Shown here: piece after piece, positions 1-6,646 of the stretch
Layout of the letters: each line of letters starts with the position of its first letter
How positions within the stretch are numbered: the stretch's first letter is position 1
NCBI GenBank assembly: GCA_021807975.1
Contig: JAKBCJ010000257.1
Location: 1 to 7,034, forward strand
Length of the DNA stretch: 7,034 nucleotides
DNA from: Pseudomonadota bacterium
Lineage (GTDB): Bacteria; Pseudomonadota; Alphaproteobacteria; Acetobacterales; Acetobacteraceae
Direction of reading: 5' to 3'
Notes under the pieces: generated by a model
Told to the model about the DNA's origin: nothing
What the model saw: the letters and a program-made list of their open reading frames with translations, nothing else
The model's database searches: none
Translations under genes and position numbers: made by a program

Positions 1-122
1 AGGAACTGGCCGCGATCCCGCAAGCCCGCACGCCGGAGGGGTTTTTGCGCACCCATCCGGGGCTTTGGGCCGACAAAGGCGGGATGGACGGGTTCTTCGC
101 CGCGCGGCTGATAAAGGCGTGA
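1..122 (+). CDS. rsmB: RsmB/Sun-family 16S rRNA (cytosine-C5) methyltransferase, C-terminal fragment
   Basis: Only the last 39 codons are in the window (frame starting at base 3, stop TGA 120-122); the gene runs off the left edge. The visible end contains FLRTHPGLWADKGGMDGFF followed by AARL. This fits the conserved C-terminus of RsmB (Fmu/Sun), the S-adenosylmethionine-dependent enzyme that methylates a cytosine of 16S rRNA; in the family the GGMDGFF segment closes the Rossmann-fold methyltransferase domain. The catalytic cysteines and SAM-binding motifs lie upstream and cannot be checked. The next gene, rpe, begins 61 bp after the stop on the same strand. From memory, an rsmB-type gene beside a heparinase-like gene and purH is a recurrent alphaproteobacterial order, which supports the call. 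Another RsmB-like paralogue is possible, since only the tail is seen. Confidence 0.8.
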   Translation, partial: ELAAIPQARTPEGFLRTHPGLWADKGGMDGFFAARLIKA

Positions 123-140
123 TCCGAACCCGATAGCCTT

Positions 141-157
141 TGTCACCTTGTGTGACA
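141..157. promoter_or_regulatory. Perfect inverted repeat TGTCAC-N5-GTGACA in the rsmB-rpe gap
   Basis: The 61-bp gap between rsmB and rpe holds a perfect 6-bp dyad with a 5-bp spacer (cttgt). It has no following T-run, so it does not look like a terminator. A short dyad of this size and its position 26 bp before the rpe start suit a dimeric regulator site, but I cannot assign it to a known regulator. The half-site order is the reverse of the CRP/FNR-type TGTGA...TCACA. Chance occurrence is possible. Confidence 0.3.
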
Positions 158-183
158 TCGGTCCCGGTGGCTAGAAACATGTC

Positions 184-861
184 ATGGTTGCAAGCGAGTC
201 CCGGCACGTCACAATAGCCCCAAGCCTGCTGGCCGCCGATTTCGGGCGGCTGAGGGAAGAAGTCAGCGCGATCGAGGCGGCTGGAGCCGATTGGCTGCAT
301 CTCGACATCATGGACGGCCATTTCGTGCCGAACATCAGCTACGGCCCAACCGTGCTGGCGGCCTTGCGCAAACACACCAGGCTGCCGTTCGACGTGCATC
401 TGATGATCGCCCCGGTCGATGTCTATCTGGATGCATTCATCGACGCCGGCGCCGACCATATCAGCCTGCATCCCGAAGCCGGGCCGCATCTGCACCGGTC
501 GTTGCAGCATATCCGCAAGGCCGGGAAGAAGGCAGGCGTGGTGCTGAACCCGGCCACCGCGCCAGAGTCGATCGCCTGGGCAATGGATCTGATCGATATC
601 GTGCTGGTCATGTCAGTCAACCCGGGTTTCGGCGGGCAGGGGTTCCTGACTTCTCAGTTGGCGAAAATCGCTCAGCTTCGGCGCGCCATCGACGCGGCGG
701 ACCATCCGATTGCACTGGCGGTCGATGGCGGGATAACCCCGGTCACGGCGCCGCTGGCACTGGCGGCGGGGGCGGATACGCTGATCGCTGGCACATCGGT
801 GTTCCGCGCGCCCGATTATGCCGCCGCGATCGCCGAATTGCGCGGCGGGGCGTCGCGGTGA
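184..861 (+). CDS. rpe: Ribulose-phosphate 3-epimerase
   Basis: This cytoplasmic enzyme interconverts D-ribulose 5-phosphate and D-xylulose 5-phosphate in the pentose phosphate pathway (and the Calvin cycle where present). The 225-residue protein is full length for this TIM-barrel family. Visible signatures in order are APSLLAADFGRL (12-23), the metal/catalytic strand LHLDIMDGHFVPN (38-50) with His39 and Asp41, His72 in DVHLMI, the phosphate-loop segment NPGFGGQGF (146-154), and VDGGI (180-184) with Asp181. His39, Asp41, His72 and Asp181 match the expected metal ligands, and the two aspartates match the acid/base pair. The start is ATG 184; GTG 187 is an alternative in the same frame. No good Shine-Dalgarno sequence precedes it. 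The stop overlaps the GTG start of the heparinase-like gene by four bases, implying translational coupling. Confidence 0.96.
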   Translation: MVASESRHVTIAPSLLAADFGRLREEVSAIEAAGADWLHLDIMDGHFVPNISYGPTVLAALRKHTRLPFDVHLMIAPVDVYLDAFIDAGADHISLHPEAGPHLHRSLQHIRKAGKKAGVVLNPATAPESIAWAMDLIDIVLVMSVNPGFGGQGFLTSQLAKIAQLRRAIDAADHPIALAVDGGITPVTAPLALAAGADTLIAGTSVFRAPDYAAAIAELRGGASR

Positions 862-2462
862 CAACGCCCGGATCCTTTATGCGCGGCGCCCGGCGGGCGA
901 TGGCGCGCCTGCCCAGCCTGCGCATGGGCCGGGTGCCGGATGCGCCCGCATTGTCGGTGCGCGACCCATGGCCGGGCGATCCCGGACGCGGCGCTGCCCT
1001 AATCAAGGGTGAGCTGGAAATCGGCGGCTCGGTGCAGGCGCTGCGGCAAGGCGGCTGGAACCAGCTCGGCGGGTCCGCGGTCTGGCGGTCCGGGGCGCAC
1101 GGCTTCACCTGGCTGCGCGATCTGCGCGCGCTGGGAACCGATGCCGCCCGTCTGCGCGCCCGCGGTTTGGTGGCGGAATGGATCGCCAACCCGCCGTCCG
1201 ATCCGGTGGCGCATCGGCCCGACGTGGTCGGCGCCCGGGTCACCGCGTGGCTGGGGCATTACGATTTCTTCGCGGCAACCGCCGACGATGTGTTCCGCCA
1301 GCGGCTCATGAGCAGGCTGGTGGCCGATGCGCGCGCCCTGTCCGCGGCCCTGCCGGCCGAGGAACTGGACGCAAGGGCACTGACCGCCGTGAAGGGCTTG
1401 GTCGCTGCCGCCGTGGCGTTGCGCGAACATGCCGGATTCCTGACCCGCGCCCTGCGGTTTCTGCCGCAGGAAATCGCCCGGCAGATACTGCCCGACGGCT
1501 GCCACGCCGAACGCAGCCCGGCAGCGCAATTGTCGGCACTGCAGGACCTGACGGAAATACGGGCGCTGTTCCAAAGCTCCCAGACTCCGCCGCCGCCGGT
1601 TCTGGCGCACGCGATCGAGCGGATGTCGCCGGCGTTGCGGATGATGCGGCACGGCGATGGCGGTTTGGCGCTGTTCAACGGCAGCAAGGAAGAAACCGCG
1701 ACGCTCGTCGATCTGGTCCTGACCCAGGCGGGGCGCGGCGGACGCGGGCCATCGGTGCCCGGGGAGGGCGGGTTTACACGCATGCAGGCGGGGCGCAGCG
1801 TGTTGATCGTGGATTGCGGCGTGCCGGCGCCCGCCGGACTCGACCGATTGGCGCATGCCGGCACGCTGTCGATGGAACTGTCGATCGGGCGCGACCGGCT
1901 GATCGTGAATTGCGGCGCTTTCCCGGCCGGCCCGCCGGAGTGGCACGATGCTGCCCGGGCGACGGCGGCGCATTCGACGCTGGTGATCGGGGATTTGAAC
2001 AGCAGCGAGCTGAAGCCGGAAGGTCTGGGGCGCCGCCCGACGGTGGTGGAGGTGAACCGCCAGGAAGCCGCCGGGGCGCATTGGCTGGATGTCTCCCACG
2101 ACGGCTGGCGTAAGACGTTCAATGCGGTGCATCGGCGCCGGCTGTATATGGCCGAAAGCGGCGAGGACATTCGCGGCGAGGATATGATCGAGGCGCCGGA
2201 GGGCCAGCCGTTCACGCTGCGCTTCCATCTGCATCCCGACGTGCAGGCCAATGTGCAGCAGGATGGCGCGGCGGTGTTGCTGCGGCTGAAATCCGGCTCG
2301 TTCTGGCGGCTGCGCGCGGATGGTGCGCGGTTGAACCTGGAAGAGACGGTTTATCTGGGCGGAACAGAGCCCAGGCGCGGCGAGCAGATCGTGATGACCG
2401 GCTTCGCCGATGGCCAGCAGCACATCAAATGGGCGCTGAGCAAGGTCGAACGGGCCGGGTGA
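858..2462 (+). CDS. Heparinase II/III-family protein (putative polysaccharide lyase)
   Basis: The 534-residue protein has a C-terminal heparinase II/III-like beta-sandwich region, a fold used by lyases that cleave acidic polysaccharides by beta-elimination. Recognisable segments are RHGDGGLALFNG (264-275), the HAGTLSMELS region starting at His333 and followed by VNCGA, and ATAAHSTLVIGD around His372, a family-conserved histidine. The N-terminal half (about 40-260) is alpha-helical in character, as expected for the toroid domain. I see no signal peptide or membrane segment, so a cytoplasmic or non-classical location is inferred. The GTG start at 858 gives the GTGA overlap with rpe; ATG 879 (527 residues) is a real alternative. 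The same frame stays open back to 291, but the part before 858 overlaps rpe and is not credible. A glycosyltransferase follows after 16 bp. Substrate is unknown and lyase activity is unproven for this chromosomal subgroup. Confidence 0.88.
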   Translation: MTTPGSFMRGARRAMARLPSLRMGRVPDAPALSVRDPWPGDPGRGAALIKGELEIGGSVQALRQGGWNQLGGSAVWRSGAHGFTWLRDLRALGTDAARLRARGLVAEWIANPPSDPVAHRPDVVGARVTAWLGHYDFFAATADDVFRQRLMSRLVADARALSAALPAEELDARALTAVKGLVAAAVALREHAGFLTRALRFLPQEIARQILPDGCHAERSPAAQLSALQDLTEIRALFQSSQTPPPPVLAHAIERMSPALRMMRHGDGGLALFNGSKEETATLVDLVLTQAGRGGRGPSVPGEGGFTRMQAGRSVLIVDCGVPAPAGLDRLAHAGTLSMELSIGRDRLIVNCGAFPAGPPEWHDAARATAAHSTLVIGDLNSSELKPEGLGRRPTVVEVNRQEAAGAHWLDVSHDGWRKTFNAVHRRRLYMAESGEDIRGEDMIEAPEGQPFTLRFHLHPDVQANVQQDGAAVLLRLKSGSFWRLRADGARLNLEETVYLGGTEPRRGEQIVMTGFADGQQHIKWALSKVERAG

Positions 2463-2478
2463 AAAAGTCCCGGCTGCG

Positions 2479-3585
2479 ATGAAGATCATTGAGATCACCA
2501 ATGTCGATTTCTCGCTGCGGCACTTCCTGCTGCCGCTGATGCGCGCCATTCGCGAACGCGGCCACGAGGTTGTCGGTGCGTGCGCGGAGGGGCCGCTGCT
2601 GGACGATGTGCGCGCGGAGGGCTTCCGGGTGATCGCGGTGCCGTTCGTGCGGCGGTTGTCGCCCGTGGCACATGTCCGGGCGTTTTGGTCGCTGGTCAGG
2701 CTGCTGCGCGATGAAAAGCCCGATCTGGTGCATGCCCACATGCCGATCAGCGGGTTTCTGGCGCGACTGGCCGCGCGGATCGCCGGGGTGCCGAAGGTCG
2801 CCTATACCTGCCACGGATTCCTGTTCAACCATGCGTCGTCGTCGCTGCCCCGGCGCGGATTGTCGTTCGTTATGGAGTGGGTCGCGGCGCGGGTGACCGA
2901 TGTGTTCATGACCGTGTCCGAGGCCGAGGCGCGGGACGCCAGGCGGTTGGGCATCGCGGCGCATGCCGAGGCGATCCGCAACGGGCGAAACCCCGCCGTG
3001 TTCCGGCCTGACCAATGGGCGCGGGAGCGGATACGGGCGGAACTGGGTGTGCCGAGGGACCGGGTGGTCATTATCGCCGTGTCCCGGCTAGTGTGGCACA
3101 AGGGATACCCCGAACTCGCGGCGGCGATGCGGGCCGTGCCCGAGGCCGAACTGTGGGTGGTTGGCGAACGGCTGGACAGCGACCGGGGTGCGGATATGGC
3201 GGCGCTGCTGCGCTCCGCCGGGCTGGGCTATCGCCTAAGGATGCTGGGCTACCGGACGGATATTCCCGCGCTGCTGGCCGCCGCCGACATTTTCACGCTG
3301 CCCAGCCGGTTCGAGGGGCTGCCGATGTCGGTGATCGAGGCGATGCTGACCGGCTTGCCCGTGGTTGCCACCAACGTACGCGGGCCGGCTGAACAGGTGA
3401 TCGAGGGCGAAACCGGCTTCCAGGTCCCGGCCGGCGACTCCGTCGCCCTGGGTTCGGCGCTCGGGCGGCTGGTGCGCGACCCTGATTTGCGGGTTCGGAT
3501 GGGGCGGGCAGGGCGGCAACGGGCGCTGGACTGCTATGACGAGGCGAAGATCTTGTCCCGGACGCTGGACCTGCTGGGCTTGTAG
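2479..3585 (+). CDS. Family 4-type (GT-B) glycosyltransferase
   Basis: The 368-residue protein has the two-Rossmann-domain layout of GT-B retaining glycosyltransferases that move a sugar from an activated donor to a glycan or lipid acceptor. The N-terminal acceptor half begins MKIIEITNVDFSLRHFLLPL and contains DLVHAHMPISGFLARLAA (from residue 82) and the AYTCHGF strand. The C-terminal donor half starts near 195 with AVSRLVWHKGYPEL, where Arg203 and Lys208 match the usual phosphate-contacting pair. The EX7E motif is intact: Glu279 and Glu287 in FEGLPMSVIEAM, followed by GLPVVAT. There is no transmembrane segment, so it is probably a cytoplasmic or membrane-peripheral enzyme. It starts 16 bp after the heparinase-like gene with no strong ribosome binding site, which suggests operon expression. 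Acceptor and donor cannot be deduced; capsule, exopolysaccharide or lipopolysaccharide assembly are all possible. Confidence 0.9.
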   Translation: MKIIEITNVDFSLRHFLLPLMRAIRERGHEVVGACAEGPLLDDVRAEGFRVIAVPFVRRLSPVAHVRAFWSLVRLLRDEKPDLVHAHMPISGFLARLAARIAGVPKVAYTCHGFLFNHASSSLPRRGLSFVMEWVAARVTDVFMTVSEAEARDARRLGIAAHAEAIRNGRNPAVFRPDQWARERIRAELGVPRDRVVIIAVSRLVWHKGYPELAAAMRAVPEAELWVVGERLDSDRGADMAALLRSAGLGYRLRMLGYRTDIPALLAAADIFTLPSRFEGLPMSVIEAMLTGLPVVATNVRGPAEQVIEGETGFQVPAGDSVALGSALGRLVRDPDLRVRMGRAGRQRALDCYDEAKILSRTLDLLGL

Positions 3586-3628
3586 GTTTATCCCGCCGCG
3601 CTTGAAGCAAGCACGGGACTCCGCCGCC

Positions 3629-5203
3629 ATGACTGACATCGTTTCCATCCGACGGGCGCTGATCTCCGTCTCCGACAAGACGGGCCTGGTGCCGTTTGCC
3701 AAGGCTTTGGCGGCACGCGGGGTGGAAATCCTGTCCACCGGCGGGTCGGCAAAGGCGCTGCGGGACGCCGGGGTGCCAGTGAAAGAAGTGTCCGACCACA
3801 CCGGGTTTCCGGAGATCATGGACGGGCGGGTGAAGACGCTGGTGCCGCAAATCCATGGCGGCATCCTGGGGCGGCGCGATGTGCCGGAGCATATGGAGCA
3901 GATGAAGACACACGGGATCGCCCCGATCGATCTGGTGGCGGTGAATCTGTATCCGTTTGAGGCGACTGTCGCGAAGGGTGCCCCGTACGACGATTGCGTC
4001 GAGAACATCGATATCGGCGGCCCGGCGCTGATCCGCGCGGCGGCGAAAAACCATGATTTCGTGACTGTGCTGACCGATCCGGACCAGTACGGGGCGGTGC
4101 TGGAGGAGATCGAGGCATCGGGCGGCACGTCGCTGACGTTGCGCCGCCGGCTGGCGGGCGAGGCGTATGCGCGGACGGCGGCGTATGATTCGGCGATCGG
4201 CGCCTGGTTCGCGGGGCAGCGCGAAGAGACTTTCCCGAAGCGTCTGACCATCGCGGGGTCGTTGCGCCAGACGCTGCGCTATGGCGAAAATCCGCATCAG
4301 GCGGCTGCGTTCTATGTGTCCGGCACGCGGCCTGGCGTGGCGACGGCGGTGCAGGTGCAGGGCAAGGAACTGTCCTATAACAACCTGAACGACACCGATG
4401 CGGCGTTCGAGTGCGTCGCGGAGTTCGAGGCGCCGACAATCGCCATCATCAAGCATGCGACGCCGTGCGGCGTGGCCTCGGCCGGGCGGCTGGTCGATGC
4501 GTGGGACGCGGCGTTCCGGTGCGATCCGGTGTCGCCGTACGGCGGGATCGTGGCAGTGAACCGGACGCTGGATGCAGCGGCGGCGGAGAAGATCGCTGCC
4601 ATCTTTACCGAGGTGATTATCGCGCCGGATGCGGATGAGGCGGCGAAGGCTGTGCTGGCGCGCAAGAAGAATCTGCGGCTGTTGCTGACGGGGGGGATGC
4701 CGGATGCGGCGGCTGGCGGACTGACGTTCCGCAGCCTTGCAGGCGGGTTTCTGGCGCAGACGCGCGATGCCGGACGCGTCGCGGCGAGCACGCTGCAGGT
4801 GGTGACGAAGCGCGCGCCGTCGGATGCCGAGATGGCGGACCTGCTGTTCGCGTTCCGGGTGTGTAAGCATGTGAAGTCCAACGCGATCGTCTATGCCAAG
4901 GACGGCGCGACGGTTGGGATTGGCGGGGGACAGCCGAACCGGGTGGACTCGGCGCGGATCGCGGCCTGGAAGAGCGAGGAAGCGGCGAAGACGGCTGGGC
5001 TGCCGGAGCGGTTGACCCGGGGCAGCGTGGTGGCGTCCGACGCGTTCTTCCCGTTCGCGGATGGCCTGGAGGTTGCGGTTTCGGCCGGGGCGACGGCGGT
5101 GATCCAGCCGGGCGGGTCGATCCGCGATGCGGAGGTGATCGCAGCGGCGGATGCGGCCGGGTTGGCGATGGTGTTTACCGGGATGCGGCATTTCCGGCAT
5201 TGA
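3629..5203 (+). CDS. purH: Bifunctional AICAR formyltransferase / IMP cyclohydrolase
   Basis: PurH catalyses the last two steps of de novo purine synthesis: formylation of AICAR with 10-formyltetrahydrofolate, then ring closure of FAICAR to IMP. The 524-residue length is normal. The N-terminal cyclohydrolase (MGS-like) domain shows RRALISVSDKTGL (8-20), STGGSAKAL (36-44), TGFPEIMDGRVKTL (58-71) with Lys69, and NIDIGGP (126-132). The C-terminal transformylase domain shows RYGENPHQ (217-224), the catalytic-type IIKHATPCG with Lys275-His276, SNAIVYAKDG, and the terminal block DAFFPFADGLEVAVSAGATA, then IQPGGSIRD and FTGMRHFRH. The ATG at 3629 was chosen because MTDIVSIRRALISVSDK is the family N-terminus; the frame is open upstream to 3536, but that would overlap the glycosyltransferase with non-family sequence. 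One oddity is Val72, where many homologues have His in the KTLHP motif. No clear terminator follows. Confidence 0.97.
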   Translation: MTDIVSIRRALISVSDKTGLVPFAKALAARGVEILSTGGSAKALRDAGVPVKEVSDHTGFPEIMDGRVKTLVPQIHGGILGRRDVPEHMEQMKTHGIAPIDLVAVNLYPFEATVAKGAPYDDCVENIDIGGPALIRAAAKNHDFVTVLTDPDQYGAVLEEIEASGGTSLTLRRRLAGEAYARTAAYDSAIGAWFAGQREETFPKRLTIAGSLRQTLRYGENPHQAAAFYVSGTRPGVATAVQVQGKELSYNNLNDTDAAFECVAEFEAPTIAIIKHATPCGVASAGRLVDAWDAAFRCDPVSPYGGIVAVNRTLDAAAAEKIAAIFTEVIIAPDADEAAKAVLARKKNLRLLLTGGMPDAAAGGLTFRSLAGGFLAQTRDAGRVAASTLQVVTKRAPSDAEMADLLFAFRVCKHVKSNAIVYAKDGATVGIGGGQPNRVDSARIAAWKSEEAAKTAGLPERLTRGSVVASDAFFPFADGLEVAVSAGATAVIQPGGSIRDAEVIAAADAAGLAMVFTGMRHFRH

Positions 5204-5249
5204 GGGGGGGTAAGGGGTGCATGGGCCGAACGCTTATCTGCTTCCCGTG

Positions 5250-5267
5250 ACACCCGGACGACGGTGT
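5250..5267. repeat. Short inverted repeat ACACC-N8-GGTGT downstream of purH
   Basis: This 5-bp dyad with an 8-base spacer lies in the 122-bp gap between purH and the antitoxin-like gene. It is too weak, and lacks a T-run, to be a convincing purH terminator. It could be a second operator half or chance. Nothing else gene-like is visible in the gap. Confidence 0.15.
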
Positions 5268-5291
5268 GCGAGTCTATTCTCAGATTTAGTT

Positions 5292-5317
5292 CGGTTGGCT
5301 TTCAGATAGCTCAATCG
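5292..5317. promoter_or_regulatory. Candidate operator of the toxin-antitoxin cassette (imperfect dyad)
   Basis: Nine bases upstream of the antitoxin-like start is an imperfect inverted repeat: left arm CGGTTGGCT (5292-5300), right arm AGCTCAATCG (5308-5317), separated by 7 bases. The arms pair with one mismatch and one bulged base. A TCAGAT hexamer occurs in the centre (5302-5307) and again at 5280-5285. Type II antitoxins usually bind dyads at this position to repress their own operon, and this protein has a helix-turn-helix, so the site is plausible. No convincing -35/-10 pair was found; TATTCT at 5275-5280 is the best -10 candidate. Confidence 0.3.
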
Positions 5318-5325
5318 GCGTCGGA

Positions 5326-6030
5326 GTGAAGCCTGGCTTGAACGCTATTGGCCAGGGTCTTGTCGGGATCGGCCTATATACTGCCGCTGAGGCCGGTCGC
5401 TTGATCGACCTCCAGGCGCCGAGACTGACCCGGTGGTTACGTGGACATGAGGTAAAAGGCCGCTGGTATGAACCTCTTTGGCAGCCGGAGGTCGATCTCG
5501 GCGACGACAAGGTTTATCTCAGTTTTCGTGATCTGCTTGAGGCTCGGGTTGCATCGCGGTTCATAGAAAAAGGACTGAGTCCGCAAAGGGTGCGGTTGGC
5601 GATTGGACTGGCCAGGGAGGTCGTGGGCGACCGGCCATTGTCAACGTCTTGGCTTAAAACCGATGGCCGGGCGGTGTTTCTAAAAGTGCTGAAGGAGGCG
5701 GACGGCGAGCCAGAACTGATGAATCTGTTCAGCAAGCAGTATGCATTCAACGCAGTGGTTGAGCAAAGCTTGCGTGACGTTGAATTCGATGGACCGCTGC
5801 CCCACCTCTGGTGGCCGCTTGGGAAGCGCAGCGGAGTTCTCGTCGATCCGCGGCGATCCTTTGGTCAGCCAATCGAATATGAAACGTCGATTCCGGTTGA
5901 AGCGCTGGCAAATGCGGCAAAGGCGGAAGGGTCGCCGGAACTGGCTGCGAAGGTGTGGGACGTCCCGTTAGCGGCCGTTCGGCGAGCGGTCAGGTTCCAG
6001 CAGCAGATCGAACTCAAAAAAGCGGCGTGA
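5326..6030 (+). CDS. VapB45-like antitoxin with HTH and DUF433-like domain
   Basis: The 234-residue protein is the presumed antitoxin and transcriptional autorepressor of the downstream PIN-like protein. Residues 18-40 (YTAAEAGRLIDLQAPRLTRW plus LRG) resemble a MerR-type helix-turn-helix. A middle segment (about 65-150) begins YLSFRDLLEARVASRFIEKG and looks helical. The C-terminus (about 178-230) fits the DUF433 pattern: SFGQPIEYETSIPVEAL, then SPELAAKVWDVPLAAVRRAV, as in GxPxxxGTRIPVEAL...SPEEIAxxYxVP. Length, domain order and gene order agree with the M. tuberculosis VapB45 type (about 239 residues). The start is uncertain: GTG 5326 overlaps its only GGAG sequence (5323-5326), which is too close to act as its ribosome binding site, so TTG 5338 (11 bases from GGAG) is an alternative. 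The stop overlaps the toxin start by GTGA. GC content is well below that of purH, suggesting horizontal acquisition. A pure transcription-factor role is less likely given the partner. Confidence 0.8.
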   Translation: MKPGLNAIGQGLVGIGLYTAAEAGRLIDLQAPRLTRWLRGHEVKGRWYEPLWQPEVDLGDDKVYLSFRDLLEARVASRFIEKGLSPQRVRLAIGLAREVVGDRPLSTSWLKTDGRAVFLKVLKEADGEPELMNLFSKQYAFNAVVEQSLRDVEFDGPLPHLWWPLGKRSGVLVDPRRSFGQPIEYETSIPVEALANAAKAEGSPELAAKVWDVPLAAVRRAVRFQQQIELKKAA

Positions 6031-6437
6031 ACGTTTTCTTCGATAACTGTACATCGCCGGTTCTCGCTGCCACTCTCGGCGGCTTTATCGCCCATCGTGG
6101 ACACGCCGCGCACCACATTCGGAATTTGCCGTGCGGCTCCTCCGCGCCCGACGTTGAGTGGATAGAGATGCTTTCCCGCAGTAAAGAAGATTGGATCGTT
6201 ATTACAGGCGATGGCCGAATTGAGCGTAATAGAGCTGAAAGGGCCGCGTTCCGTCAGGCTATGCTAAAGGGCTTTGTATTATCGCCTGCCTACCAAAAGA
6301 CTCAGATCCATCACACGGCGGCCATCTTGATTTGGCGATGGCCGGAAATGGAAAATCTGCTTCAGTCCGTCGCCGCTCCGGCATTGTTTGAGCTGCCCAT
6401 CAATCGCTCCGCGCGCTTCAAGCCGCTTCCACTTTGA
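6027..6437 (+). CDS. VapC45-like PIN-like toxin (putative RNase)
   Basis: The 136-residue protein is the presumed toxin, a Mg2+-dependent RNase of the PIN-like superfamily, paired with the preceding antitoxin. The N-terminus VNVFFDNCTSPVLAATLGGF gives the first-strand Asp6, typical of FDxNLxPxLAxAL proteins. DVEWIEML (42-49) supplies Asp42 and Glu44, and WIVITGDGRIERNRAERAAF (56-75) supplies Asp62 and a basic helix. These acidic positions are the expected metal-binding cluster, so the protein looks catalytically intact. Size (VapC45 is about 138 residues) and gene order support the family. The GTG at 6027 was chosen because it puts Asp6 at the usual place and makes a GTGA overlap with the antitoxin; the frame is open back to 5955, but that part overlaps antitoxin sequence. 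GC content is low (one 60-base line about 42%). Target RNA is unknown. Confidence 0.78.
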   Translation: MNVFFDNCTSPVLAATLGGFIAHRGHAAHHIRNLPCGSSAPDVEWIEMLSRSKEDWIVITGDGRIERNRAERAAFRQAMLKGFVLSPAYQKTQIHHTAAILIWRWPEMENLLQSVAAPALFELPINRSARFKPLPL

Positions 6438-6445
6438 GTAGTATT

Positions 6446-6480
6446 GGCCGGATGTTCGCTGTTGGCTGGCAATGCCGGCC
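6446..6480. repeat. Inverted repeat GGCCGG-N23-CCGGCC after the toxin gene
   Basis: A perfect 6-bp GC-only stem (6446-6451 with 6475-6480) with a 23-base loop begins 8 bases after the toxin stop. It might contribute to transcript 3'-end structure, but it lacks a T-run and the loop is long. It is not a canonical rho-independent terminator, and GC-only dyads of this length arise by chance in such DNA. Confidence 0.2.
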
Positions 6481-6640
6481 TGGCCGTTGGCGGCCCGCTG
6501 AGAATCGCAGTGCCCCGGGGCGTTACGGCGGGCTGCCGATCGCGGAACCGGCCGAGCATCCGACCCAGCCCCACTAGGCTGCATGATCCATCTGCGTGGC
6601 CGCCCTTGCCTCCACTGTATCCATGGTCGCATCCTCCCAC

Positions 6641-6646
6641 AGGAGA
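6641..6646 (+). promoter_or_regulatory. Strong ribosome binding site of the acyl-CoA synthetase gene
   Basis: AGGAGA lies 10 bases before ATG 6657. It is the best Shine-Dalgarno match in the window and fixes the start of the last gene. The contrast with the weak sites in the rpe-purH run suggests that this gene is independently expressed. Confidence 0.75.

Noticed and set aside
291..857. Upstream extension of the heparinase-like frame through rpe
   Set aside because: It overlaps almost all of rpe, its translation is low-complexity Arg/Gly-rich, and family similarity is seen only after 858.
999..2741. Long open frame on the minus strand opposite the heparinase-like gene (580 codons)
   Set aside because: It is a by-product of GC-rich codon use on the other strand. 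The translation is rich in Arg, Pro, Gln and His with no family motif, and it overlaps two well-supported genes.
3536..3628. Upstream extension of the purH frame
   Set aside because: It overlaps the end of the glycosyltransferase and adds 31 residues unlike PurH; ATG 3629 gives the family N-terminus.
3293..5200. Long open frame on the minus strand opposite purH (635 codons)
   Set aside because: Same cause. The translation is dominated by Arg, Pro, His and Ala, and it lies opposite purH, which has unmistakable family motifs throughout.
5204..5325. Possible purH terminator or small RNA
   Set aside because: The only dyad is 5 bp with no T-run, and no stable extended pairing was seen by eye.
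5194..6478. CCGGCATT at the purH end (5194-5201) and its inverted copy AATGCCGG (6471-6478) as island termini
   Set aside because: The match is only 8 bp in GC-rich DNA, one copy is inside the purH coding end, and there is no transposase or target duplication, so chance is the simplest explanation.
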